Shown piece by piece: positions 1 through 38,600 of a stretch of DNA of 64,000 nucleotides (its first letter is position 1; each line of letters opens with the position of its first letter). The notes beneath the pieces are model-generated. The model was not told the origin of the DNA, did not search any database, and worked only from the letters and a program-made list of their open reading frames with translations. Location of the stretch: NCBI RefSeq assembly GCF_027580225.2, contig NC_073337.2:9931001-9995000 (forward strand). Reading direction: 5' to 3'. This DNA comes from Misgurnus anguillicaudatus. Its lineage: Eukaryota; Chordata; Actinopteri; Cypriniformes; Cobitidae. Position numbers and translations under genes: made by a program.

Positions 1-556
1 AATAATGCACATCCAAGGTGGAAATGCACTGAGTCAATTATTCCTATTATACTATGGTTACCAAAAAATAGATTTTTCGATTAATCGTGTTTTTTACGTG
101 GTCGATTAAAAATCGATTCTCAAAGGCCACAAATTGTTTTGTTTTGTTTTATGAAATAACCTGATCATTTTTGATCAAGCAATGTGACTGTTCTGACTTT
201 TTTCAGCATACATTTTTCATCTTGCAACAAAATTGTATTGTATTTAAAATAATTGTATGCATTTGAAAATTAGAAATGGGTTCTGTTTTAATGTAAGTGT
301 ACCTAAAATAAAAAAGTGTAATATACAGATTTGTGGCTCTTAATTTTTTTTATTAATTACCCACTTGTAAACTTATGTTCACTGTTCTTTTTTATAAATA
401 TAGCATTTATATTAAATCTATATTCATTGAGTTGAATCGAGAAATAAAAATCATCCAAGAATCCGAATCAACCCGAGAATCGAAATTGAATCGATCTGAT
501 AGCTTATGAATCGAAATCGAATTGATCTGGAACATCTGAATCGATACCCAGCCCTA
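1..556. repeat. truncated hAT-type MITE (right part)
   Basis: This is an AT-rich stretch with repeated ATCGATT and GAATCGA motifs that ends in GATACCCAGCCCTA. Read from the other strand the end is TAGGGCTGGGTATCGATTC, a terminus typical of non-autonomous hAT elements in fish. The left end lies outside the window, so no target-site duplication can be checked. Confidence 0.5.
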
Positions 557-1293
557 GTTACCACAGACATTGCTCTGGTGGTTATTTTAACACATTTGAC
601 AGGTTAGGTGTGCATTTTACAGAAAAATAATCAACCGGGAACATTTCTCAACCAATCAGAATAAATCATTCAACAGGCTGTGGTATAATTTCGAAAATTT
701 ACTTATACTTATTTGTAAGTATATATAATTTGAAATTATATTTTATTAGTTGACTGAATTGTTTAAACATTAAACTTTAAAAACAGTGGGGATGTGTTGG
801 TCAAGTTCTCCATCATGATTCAAAAGATGAGTAGAAATGGACAGTTTTTCTCGTACTCTGAACGATATGTGATGCAGATAATTTCGTAATTCGTTTTGAA
901 ACTCATTTCCTGATTTTCAAACATTTTTTGCTTCAGGTCATAGGAAGTTTAAAGTTTTATGTTTCTCTTATGTATCTCTTATTATAAGAGTCTTATATCT
1001 TTTGCCCTCCAGATCTGAAACACAAGCCTGAGCTCAGATCAGTGATTTAATAGCCGGCACATAATGTAATGAGCCATGTATGGTGGCCACAGCGTTTGAT
1101 TTATAGACGCTTTTAGAAAATCCACAGGGAAAGATGTGTTGATGTGTCTATGGTAGAATGGACTTTAATATTAAGAGATTTTTAACTGCAAACTCTCAAT
1201 GTCAATCCAGAATTAACTTGAGTACAATGTTGTCCTCGTGACTGTAACATGTTTTGACTAATAACTGATGATCTTTATCTTTCTGTCTGTCAG
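557..1293. other. intron or upstream sequence before the first visible reductase exon
   Basis: I see no coding exon here. The stretch ends in a pyrimidine-rich tract and CAG (AG at 1292-1293), a good splice acceptor. It is therefore more likely an intron separating an upstream 5' UTR exon outside the window than a promoter. Confidence 0.5.
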
Positions 1294-28217
<26,924 letters not shown>

Positions 28218-28805
28218 CCCATCCGGTACCAGTACGGGAAGTTTGTGTCCTCTTCCTCCAGGACTTCCTGCTTTACTTCCAGAGCTCTGAAGTGATTGAG
28301 GTGATCTTCAGTCATTAACGCACACATACCTGAACCAGACAAACGTCTCTTTACTTACTTTCCTCACCGGCCGCTTGTCCGACTCGACACCTCACAGCTC
28401 TACCGATGGCGCATTGGCTGTTTTTTAAAGTGTCTCCTTTTATAAAGACTCTCCTTAATAGCGATTATATATGCAACTGCACTTACAGTGTTTCTCCTTT
28501 ATATTTTGTGGCCATTTAAAGTCCAGAGACGTTGCCTTTGGGTCTTCTGGTGATTTTTAACCGCCTTCGGTACAGACAGTGTTTCATCAGAGGACAATTA
28601 ATGTACCAAGATATTTATTAATTGAACTCTAAGGTTTTTATCACTAACCACTGAAACTCTGCAGTTATCTGCTTTATCTGTGTGTGTTTTAAAGTGTCCT
28701 GTCTTTTTTAATACCATGTAAACTGTTGTCTTTGTTACCGTGTGTTACTATTGGCAGTAACAAGGACATTTTGGTCTTTTTAAGTCTTTGTATGGCTATA
28801 AGTCA

Positions 28806-28880
28806 GAGGTACCCAAACTCGAGAGCTGGTGCACTCTATGCAGAACACCGGACCTCCAGAGCCGAGTTTGGGTACCCCTT
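28806..28880. repeat. short hairpin repeat
   Basis: AGGTACCCAAACTCGAGAGC and GCCGAGTTTGGGTACCCCTT form an inverted pair in the presumed reductase 3' UTR. Confidence 0.65.
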
Positions 28881-29051
28881 CTGTAAGTCTTTGGTTCAGG
28901 TTTGTGTTTCTGGTTGTGTTTGAACGTACATATATAACACAACACTGCATCATCATACAAACTACAATAATGTATATTGTTTTTAACATCAACTCATTTT
29001 TCACCCCTTAATAAGGAGAAAAAGAAATTGGGACAATTGAGACTTATGTGC

Positions 29052-29962
29052 TTAAAGGAATACTCCATTTTCTTGGGGGAAGGGTCCAGATGGTTTGCTC
29101 ACCACCATGTCATCCAGGGTGTTGATGTCTTTCTTTGTTCGGTCCGGAAGAAATTGTGTTTTTTGGGGAAGGCACTGCAGGATTTTTCTCATTTTGATGG
29201 ACTTTGGTGGACACCAACACTTAACACTTAACTCAACACATAACAGTTTTTTTCAACGCAGTTTCGAAGGACTATAAACGATCCCAAACGAGGCATAAGT
29301 GTCTTATCTAGCAAAATGATTGTCATTTTTGACAAGAAAAATAAAAAATATGCACTTTTAAACTACAATTTTTCGTCTAGGTCCGGTCCAGTGCGACCTA
29401 ACATAAATGCGTAGTGACGTAGGGAGGTCACGTGTTACATATATAAAACGCACATTTGCGGACCATTGTAAACAATAAACTCACACAAAGACATTAATTA
29501 GTATCAGTTGACATACAACAATGTAGGAACTGTCCTCTTTCAACACACTTGTAAACACTGGGGCGGAGTTTCGCGTTCATCCTCTGTGACCTCTTGACGT
29601 CATGACGTATTGCGTGAGGTCACACTGACGCTTTCAGGACCGGACCTAGACGAGAAATTGTGATTTAAAAGTGTATATTTGTTTTGTTTTTTTGTCAAAA
29701 ATGACGGTCGTTTCGCTGGATGGGACCCTTGTGCCTCGTTTGGGATCGTTTGGAGTCCTTTGAAACTCCGTTACGTGTTGAGTTGGGTTTTGGGTGTTGG
29801 TGTCCATTGGAGTCCATTGGAGTTAGAGAAATCCTGCAGTGTTTTCCTCGGAAAACGTGGTTTCTTCTGGACTGAGCAGGGAGGGACATCGATATTTTGG
29901 ATGACATGGTGGTGAGTGGATTGTCTGGATTTTTCTTTTAAGAAAATGGACTATTCCTTTAA
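29052..29962. mobile_element. palindromic TTAA-type MITE, family A copy 3, A-to-G altered
   Basis: TTAA ends and arms align with the copies at 1608 and 11612, but many A positions of those copies are G here on the plus strand, in both arms. Examples: the AAACATAATTTC block becomes AAACGTGGTTTC, and GAACAAAGAAAGACATC becomes GAGCAGGGAGGGACATC. The element lies in the presumed reductase 3' UTR, which is transcribed from the plus strand. Confidence 0.8.
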
Positions 29963-31712
29963 TGTACCATGATGAGAATTTTCACATAACAGTTTAACCT
30001 TTTTAAAAACATTTTAGTTGTTTTTCCTCAATGATAAATCTCATTAATGCATTGCAGTAGAAATAACTGCAATCTAATGTTGGTTCTCTCTTGAAATCAG
30101 ATTAACTGAAGGCAGACGTGCAAATACTGCCATTAACTAATAATTATTTTTCGAGTTTTCTGCATTACAATAGTGAGAGGAATTTGAAGAGAAGTCATCT
30201 TAGACACAGTCGCAATGCAATAAGTCTTCATTTTTCTATATATGCAAAGTATAAATGTCTTGTTTCTTTTCTGCTCATGCACATGTTTTATGAGCTAAGG
30301 TGACATATTAATGTTCTTGTGTTTGTTTGTACACACTGAGTTTACAACATAAGCATCTTCATGATGATTTAATATCAGATTGACGATTTTGCTGATGGGC
30401 ATAACGTTTTGTTGACCTGTAAATAATCGAAGGTATATAAATATATGACTATGATGATAGTAGACATACCAAAAATGTACAAATGTATATTTGCGAGGGC
30501 TTCTTGGAGCATCTGTTTCCTGTAAGGACCGAGGGCTTCCCATATTTTTTGAAGAAAAGGGAAAAATAAGAAGAAAAGGAGTATTTTAAGTGTTGATATC
30601 AGTGGGTTTTGTTTTTTTAATTTGAATATGCACCATGATTTGTTAAATCTGTGAAGTTTAAACTCCACAGTAAAAGAAAAACTTACATTATCCCAAAGTT
30701 ACTAGACTCAAACGTTACAGTATATGGATTTTTAAAGGGAACGTCCTTCGCAAATCTTTTATTTTCTAGTTTGATCTATCCAGCATCACATACGGTTCTT
30801 CCTTTTGCATAAACTTTCTACTTTTGTTGTCATTTTGATATCTTTACCTTCACTTTAATCTTAAATAAGTGTATTTATAATGATTGCCAGTAGTCAAATC
30901 GGCGGTAAAATGTGAAGGTTCTGTGTTTCATTTGACTTCACAGCATCTTGTTGGCATGATCTGTTGTTGATATTACATACCTGAACAATAGACATGAAAA
31001 ACTTCCCCTGGTGATCTGCTGCCAAATTATGTTTTTAGATTGTAGTGAGGGGGAAGGATCCCATTTTGTAACCCGTCTTTTATATGTTTCACATACAGTA
31101 TTTATGGTCACTATGAAACCACACGTCTTCCTCTGCTTACTTGTGAGTCTTTTGAACAATTTTACATTGGGAAAGGCAAAGCTTGTTTAAACATATATTA
31201 AAAAACACAATTATACTGAATTATATATGTAGAGAGAGCTAACGCACAAACTATAAAATGTCCTCTTAGGATGAACAGAGCATTCCAGTCATGTAATAAT
31301 AATACACAGACACTTTTCTTACAGAATCGAACGCCTTAATGTCTTAATAAGAACGCCCCTTATCTTGAGCCAAGCTGAGCTTTTACTGCCAACATGATCT
31401 CTGCACACATTGATGCTCTTTCACAGAGACATGTAGATGATGTTTTACAGTCTAGTTTGTACTGTATTGAATACCAGAGTCTACAATGAGGCAATGTTTT
31501 TTAAATAAAAAAAATGCTATTTTCCCCAGTAACACATGCATGCTTGATTTTTACATATGAGATGAAGATGCTAACACGGTTGATGACCTTCCTTCTCTCA
31601 ACATTTGTCTTTGGTCTCTGCTGTCAGACGCGTCTGGTTGAGATCCTTGAATGAAAATTGTACTTGGATATGTTGTGTGTTGGACTATTTGTTGCAAAGA
31701 CTTCATGAGAAA

Positions 31713-31718
31713 AATAAA
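31713..31718 (+). promoter_or_regulatory. poly(A) signal, reductase gene (candidate)
   Basis: AATAAA hexamer followed about 20 nt later by a GT-rich stretch; it precedes the repeat-filled gap to the next gene. Confidence 0.45.
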
Positions 31719-31849
31719 CTGAAGTGACCAAGTTCACATGTACTGTGTGTCTTACTCGCATTTCCATCAAATGTTACAGGCACAGTCATTTAGTGAGTTA
31801 TGTAAACATTTTTGTTGTAGTTTTGCAGCTGTTTGCTAGTAATTTGTTA

Positions 31850-32010
31850 TGTACAACAGTTTGTTCAAAGTTAAATGAACATTAAATCTACAGTAAGTTA
31901 CTTGCAAACAGCTGCCACACTGTAAAAACTTTGCTGTAATTATGCAGCTGGTTGCCAGTAACTTACTGTAGATTTAATGTTCATTTAACTTTGAACAAAC
32001 TGTTGCCAGT
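31850..32010. repeat. long inverted repeat in the intergenic gap
   Basis: GTTTGTTCAAAGTTAAATGA..CTACAGTAAGTTACT is followed by its reverse complement AGTAACTTACTGTAG..TCATTTAACTTTGAACAAAC, with a spacer of about 55 nt. Stem of roughly 45 bp, nearly perfect. Confidence 0.85.
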
Positions 32011-32064
32011 AAATAACATAAATGAATGAACATAAATCTACAGTAAGTTACTGGCAGATAGTTG

Positions 32065-32405
32065 CCAGTAATACACAGTAATACTGTAATTTATACAGCA
32101 ATTTTTTACAGTGCCGTAATATTGTAATTTATACAGCAATTTTTTACAGTGCAGTAATACGGTAAAATCTACAGAAATCTTTTACAGTGCAGTAATACTG
32201 TAATTTCTACAGATTTTTTTACAGTGCAGTAATATGGTAATTTCCACAGAATTTTTTTACAGTGCAGTAATACGGTTTTTCTACAGATTTTTTTTACAGT
32301 GCAGTAATACTGTATTTCTACAGAATTTTTTACAGTACAGTAATACTGTAATTTCTACAGAAAGGTTTTACAGTGCAGTAATAATGTAATTTCTAAAAAA
32401 TGCAG
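32065..32405. repeat. minisatellite, about 38-bp unit
   Basis: About nine diverged copies of a unit like TTTTACAGTGCAGTAATACTGTAATTTCTACAGAA. It fills the gap between the reductase 3' end and the receptor gene, and shares its CTACAGTAA motif with the hairpin just upstream. Confidence 0.85.
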
Positions 32406-32419
32406 TGTAGTCATTTTGT

Positions 32420-32425
32420 TTTATT
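32420..32425 (-). promoter_or_regulatory. poly(A) signal, Siglec-like gene (candidate)
   Basis: TTTATT on the plus strand reads AATAAA on the minus strand, about 210 nt after the stop codon. Confidence 0.4.
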
Positions 32426-32633
32426 TTACAGTAATTAAGACAATGAATTATACACATCCACACAAATAAAGTCAAACAACATGTAAGATTACAGAAAATT
32501 TTTATAAATTCTAGATCCTCAATTTTCAACCATATTTTTGAAAGACCCCAAAAGGACTTGTCAGGTCTGAAGGGTTAAAAGTTGATAAATTTTAGTCCAT
32601 TCGTCTCTGGATAATCCATCATATTTGTCATTA

Positions 32634-35600
32634 TTAATTGATCAACCTAGCGTTGATGATATTTTCATACACTGTCTCTATTGGTTGTGATGACACTTCT
32701 GTGCCGTTTTTGTTTTCTGTGCTTTGGTTTGTTTTGGTGTCCATAACTTCCGCTGAACTTTTGATCGCCTCTGTCACACCCTTAGAGGGATGTTGAACCT
32801 CTGCGTATTCTGTGTTGAGCGATGAGATGGCACTGATTTCACCTGATGATGGTTTAGTGTTTGCAAAGACAATGGAGGTGTAATGAAGAGACTCGGTTGA
32901 ATTTAGGGTGACTGCTGCATTGGCATAACAGGTGTCCTCTTTATCCAGAACAACAACCTGCTGCTGGGATAACAAATAAAGCAGAATTACTTTAAAATAG
33001 CAGATTTGTCTACATAATCATCAGAAAAACACAACTACTCACAAATATGATAAAATATCTCTAAAAGCAACTGATATGTTAATCAAAGGCTCATTTGGGT
33101 AACACTTTATGCTTTTACAGTGCCTTTGTAACACGCTCAACATGATCTCATTGGGAAAGTTGTGTTATAGTCACAAAAATTAGATACATTTTTTCGTGTC
33201 TACAGCACAAAATTCACAGTTTTTACGTTTCTTGAGATTGATTGTTTTTTTCGTGTCACTCGCACAAAATTCTATAAACTGTTTTTCATGTCCGTGGCAC
33301 GACTTTCTTTTTCGTGTCATTTTATGTATTGTTTTCTCATTTTTAAATCATTGTCGCTTGGGGTTAGATTTGGGGTTTGGGTTGGGATGTATTTTTCCGT
33401 ATTGGTTTCTACATGTTTTGTTTTTTTTTCATTTTTAAAACTATTCTCGCTGGGAGTTGGGGTTTGGGTTAGGATGTATTTTTACGTATTGGTTTCTACA
33501 TGTTTTTTTTTTTCATTTTTAAAACTATTCTCGCTTGGTGTTGGGGTTTGGGGTAGGATGTATAAATATGTAACGGAAAGTGATTCCAACCCCAAGCGAC
33601 AATGGTAAAAAAATAGGGAAAAAAAGTAATAAAAAAAAAAATACATGGAATGACACACAAAAGAAAGTCATGCCACGGACACGAAAAACTATCTATAGAA
33701 ATTTGTGCGAGTGACACGAAAAAAAAATTGTGATTAAGGCACAAAAAAATCGTGCCATTGACGTGAATAAATTAATAAACATTTTCGTGACTATAACACG
33801 ACTTTCCGTGAGATCAGTCTGCACACGGACGTTAAATGTCATAACCTATAGTAATAACATTAACTTATGCATCATTACATGCAACAAACTCTAAACCAAA
33901 CCCTAGACATAATGTACATGTTGTTAATATCAGTAACGTTTCTTAAATGTATTTTACACCACATTCCTTAAAATAATGTGTAATCTTTTGTTGTCATTGT
34001 AGTGAAACAAGCATGCACACACTAGTTTAGTGTGTAATTAACTCACTTTTTTTAAAACTAATTCAGATGAGTCATCTTGTATGTCCTGTGATGGTTTGCA
34101 ATTTTTTCTTCTGGAAAGAAAAAAAATCCTTAGTGCCAAAACCAAGACATTTCTCATGCACAGATGATTTGTTCACAGTAAGATGTATTATGGTCAGATT
34201 AGTTCGACGTTGATTTTAAGTCTTATCAGAACAACATATGACTTTTAGCTGCATTTGTTGTGTTTGTGGTGGTCGTGTTTGTTTTACCCACCGCATAAAG
34301 TAGCATAACACGATACATAATATCATCACTAATGCTCCAGTAAGAAATCCAGCCAACAGTAAGAGGTCCACACCTGTAAAAAGAGTTTAGAGATTCACAG
34401 TTATCCATCTATGTGGATGAATATTTTATGTCAATTTTTTGGGAAAAGAAAGAGTCCTTTGCTTTGTGTGCTCTGATAAAGATTTAGGAGTAAATCTGTG
34501 AATCTCACCCGGAGGATTACTCCCCGGCTGGAGAAACTGGTTGATGGCAGTGCCGTGGATGTTGCTGCCGCCACACTGCAGAGTGGACGTGACTGTAAGC
34601 GTTTGACGGACAGTGAGGGTGGTCCTAAATCCTGTGATCCTCAGATGCTCCTGAATAATAAATGTGCTGGTGGAGTTATAGACAGGTTGACCAGACAGAC
34701 TCCAATTTAGTGTAGGGACAGGGTTCCCATAAACCTCACAGAAGCATGTGATGATGTTGCTATGGTTACACGAGGACCTAGTGATTTTAGGGGCATCTGA
34801 AAGATAAAAAAGTGTCATTATAATGAGAAGAAGAAAGTGTTTCTGATGATGCTTGGACCCTGCATCAGGTTGTTTTTATTATATTGAGAGTATATTATAA
34901 GAAATTATAAAACGGTTTGTTCCAATCCTTGATTCTGATTGGTCAATAGGTGTGCTTTATTCACGATAAAACACTGCTATGACCGCTTCACCCAACGGTT
35001 CTATTTAAAATTACTGCACCCTTAGCAACACCCTTAGCAACACATAAACATATAATGAGACAAAGTCTGAGAACAGTTTGTTGTTTTTATTTGAGCTTTC
35101 ATGTTATTGTTTGAAGTCAGGGACTATTTTTTCTAGCGGAAGGAATGCTTTTATTGATTTAACTTCCTGAAAGTTGCCCTAATCTTTTTTTTACTTTAAT
35201 ATTGTGTGGTAACCGTTTTATAAAAGCAATAAGGTACTCGAGGCAAGTGCTGCATCGTGAATAAGCAACGGCTGAAGGGGTTGCAGGCACTCCGCTTCGC
35301 GTCGTGCCTAACAACGCCCTTCAGCCGTTACCCATTCACGACACAGCACAGCCTCTCGTACCTTATTGCTTACTTGTGTGGTACTCAGTGATGTAAAATG
35401 AATGAATGATTATAAATAATTAAACTCACACTGAATATCCAGCAGTGCTGATGAGTTTTGGGTGCCATGTTTATTCTGAGCAGTGCAGAAGTATCGACCG
35501 CTGTCTGTCGACTTGCTCTTATTAAAGATAAGATCTGATCCATTCTGGAGATATTTCAGCTGTCCTTCAGTGTATCTGTACCAGGTGTAGTTGATCACAG

Positions 35601-38600
35601 GTGGATTTCCATCACTGCTGCAGGTGAGAGACACTGAATGACCCTCCAGAACAAAACCAGATGGATACAAAAACACTGATGTGTTTTTAGGAGCATCTGA
35701 AGGAAAAGAAGAGAAATCATAGTAAAGCCCCCACACCTACTGTAAATATTTTTATGACTTGATTTTACATTGTGATATTTGTGTGAATGCTGTCTGTGCT
35801 TGACATGAGGATGCTGTCAAATCCATAACTTATCAATGATCAGTAACCACAGATGTCACTTCAACACGTTTTCAATAGATCTGTCTGTGAAACAGAGAAA
35901 ACTGGAAGAGTATTGTGAAGAGTATTCTTTAAAAACTTCTCAGGTGATCAAAAGATAATGCAAACACAAAAACGAACTATTGTGTGATTGGAAGAAAATT
36001 ATTCATTTGTTTCCTTAAACTGACCGCAGACTCTGTTATCAAGGTCACTGAATTTCCTCAGAAACACATGCAGGACAGGTACAAATAAAATTCACAGACA
36101 CAAATCTCCAGACATAGATCACGGTCTAAAACTGTTTGCATAGGATCAGCAGGTCAAACATGAAATCAACATAATTATTTTATACGACAATAGAACTACT
36201 AAAAAACTAAAATGGTAGAATTATTAATTTTATTGATCTTAATGTGCTCAGAATTTCTGTTTATACCAAACATTTTAAAACACTTTTGGCTGGATTTATT
36301 AACGGGTGCACCAGCAATTTATGGGAGGAGATTATTTAAATAATTCACATGCTTCAATCATTTTGCACTTGAAATGGGTGCAATTGTTGCTAATACAGAG
36401 ATCAGACAGCGCATGGTACAATTTTTCTACACATAAAAGTTTATTTGGAATGCCAGAGGAACACATTATAAAAAATATTGTTTGCCAATCCCTGTTTTTT
36501 TTTTTTTTTAATAAACTGCACACATTACCACTTCCAGGCGCTTTTTCTGAATTGCGCTTACATGCTAATTTGCCCCATTTGGTAAATCTGTCCCTTTGTA
36601 AGTTATTGTTCTGTCACAAGAAAGTTTGCAAAACAGAAACCATCCATCCAAACCTTCATCAGATGTGAAGGTACTTTGTGATTTTGGGGATTGCACCAAG
36701 TGAACTTTTAAAAACATTACTAAAACAAAACATAAACTTTTTCCTACATAAAAGTGGTCTAACTTTCTTTTTGTTTTTCTTTTGTGAAAATGTGGAAGTT
36801 CATTAAATCACTTCTCATATATAACTGAATCTCCTGAATGAATTGTATTGTTATTTCCTCAATTTCAAAAATAGTGTCTGATAAATAAAAGCATGTTAAT
36901 GTAAAAAAGAGCTTCATCAAGAAAACAACATGCACTGAAAAAAAACCTGTGGACACCGTTTGCACATGATTGAATTAAGTTTTCTTAAAATAAAAATACC
37001 ATCAGTTAACATTTAAATGAATTTGAAGAAAACTGTATGATTTATGTAGATTCAACAAGTTTTTTTTTTTAATTAATTTTAAGAAAACTGAATTTAATCA
37101 TGTACTACCAGTGTTTTTTTCAGTATGTGAACAATTATCCTTTTAGTTTTGTGAAGAAATGTATGTCTAAGCAGAATTTATATTTGTCTGCAAAAGCAAT
37201 TTCAATCATTTAAGTAAAAGTCTTTAGATCAAGCGCTTTAAAGTTGAAGATTTTTTTTTATTGCATTGATACTATATATACAGTAGTATACCATATAGGA
37301 TCTGGTTATAATTTTTTGGTAAACTATCTGTTATAACTCACACTGAATATCCAGTAGTACTGAAGAGTTTTGGATACCATGTTTATTCTGAGCAGTGCAG
37401 TAGTATCCACCGCCGTCTGTCGACTTGCTCTTATTAAAGATGAGATCTGATCCGTTCTGGAGATATTTCAGCTGTCCTTCAGTGTATCTGTACCAGGTGT
37501 AGTTGATCACAGGTGGATTTCCATCACTGCTGCAGATGAGAGACACTGAATGACCCTCCAAAACAAAACCAGACGGATACACAAACACTGATGTGTTTTT
37601 AGGAGCATCTGAAGGAAAAAAAGAGAAATGATAGAAAACAACCAGCACTTTCTGTAAATTTAAAGAGCGTGCACAACACAACACCAGTGATTAAATGTTA
37701 CAGATAAATGTGAATGACTCCAACCCATTGCGGCCCTACAGAGAGGACACACGGGTTTGGAGAATGAATGGGTGACTACATTAATATGTTGTACAATGTC
37801 AACATAAAATTATGTCAAACTTTAGAGAAGTAAATGTTAATGGTGTATTTTTGATTTCCTTTATAAGTTCTGAGTCTGACCTAATTTAAAACATGCCAAA
37901 CTTGATTTTCTCATCTTAAATTTCCATATTATTTTCATATGACTTGATTTTACAGTGTGATAAATGTGTGAATGCTGTCTGTGTTTGACATATGGATCCT
38001 TATCAATGATCTGTAACCACTTCAACATACTTTAAATAGGTCTGTATGTAAAACAGAGAAAACAGGAAGTTTTGTGAAGAGTATTATTCAAAAACATCTC
38101 GAAAGGTAATGCAAATAAAAAATAAAGTATTGTTTCATTGGAAGAACAACAGACTCTGTCATCAAGGTCACTGAATTTCCTCAAACGCATGCAGATAAAA
38201 AAAGTTCAAAGACACAAATCTCCAGACATAGGTAACTGTCTAAAGCTGTTTGCATGGGATTTAGCAGGTCAAACATGAAATCAACATCTTTATTTTATCA
38301 GAAATGTACAAAAACCAGACTAGAAACTAACAACAACAGCTAAAAATTGTTTTATCTGTCTAAAAGACCACCAAAGACATGTTTATCACTTAAAGAAGAA
38401 ACGTCCAAGTCATGTGCATGAAGATAAACTTTGCATAGCTTTAAACTGAACTGGGAGATTTCTCAATGTTATTGATTTTAATTTGATTTCAAAATTTCTG
38501 TTTACACCAAACATTTTAAAAAACTTTGTCATTTATGGATCTGTCACAAGAGAGTTTGTAAAACAGAAACCATCCAAACCTTCATCAGATGTGAAGGTAC

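Larger units (their letters stand above)
28218..31735 (+). other. probable long 3' UTR of the fatty acyl-CoA reductase
   Basis: No further exon is visible after the stop codon. The first plausible poly(A) signal followed by a GT-rich element is AATAAA at 31713-31718 (with TGTACTGTGTGTC downstream). If that is the end, the 3' UTR is about 3.5 kb and contains the palindromic MITE at 29052-29962 and a short hairpin at 28806-28880. Transcript extent is inferred and cannot be seen from DNA alone. Confidence 0.45.

Noticed and set aside
32065..32405. Possible CRISPR-like array
   Set aside because: Direct tandem repeats without unique spacers, in a vertebrate genome; it is a minisatellite.
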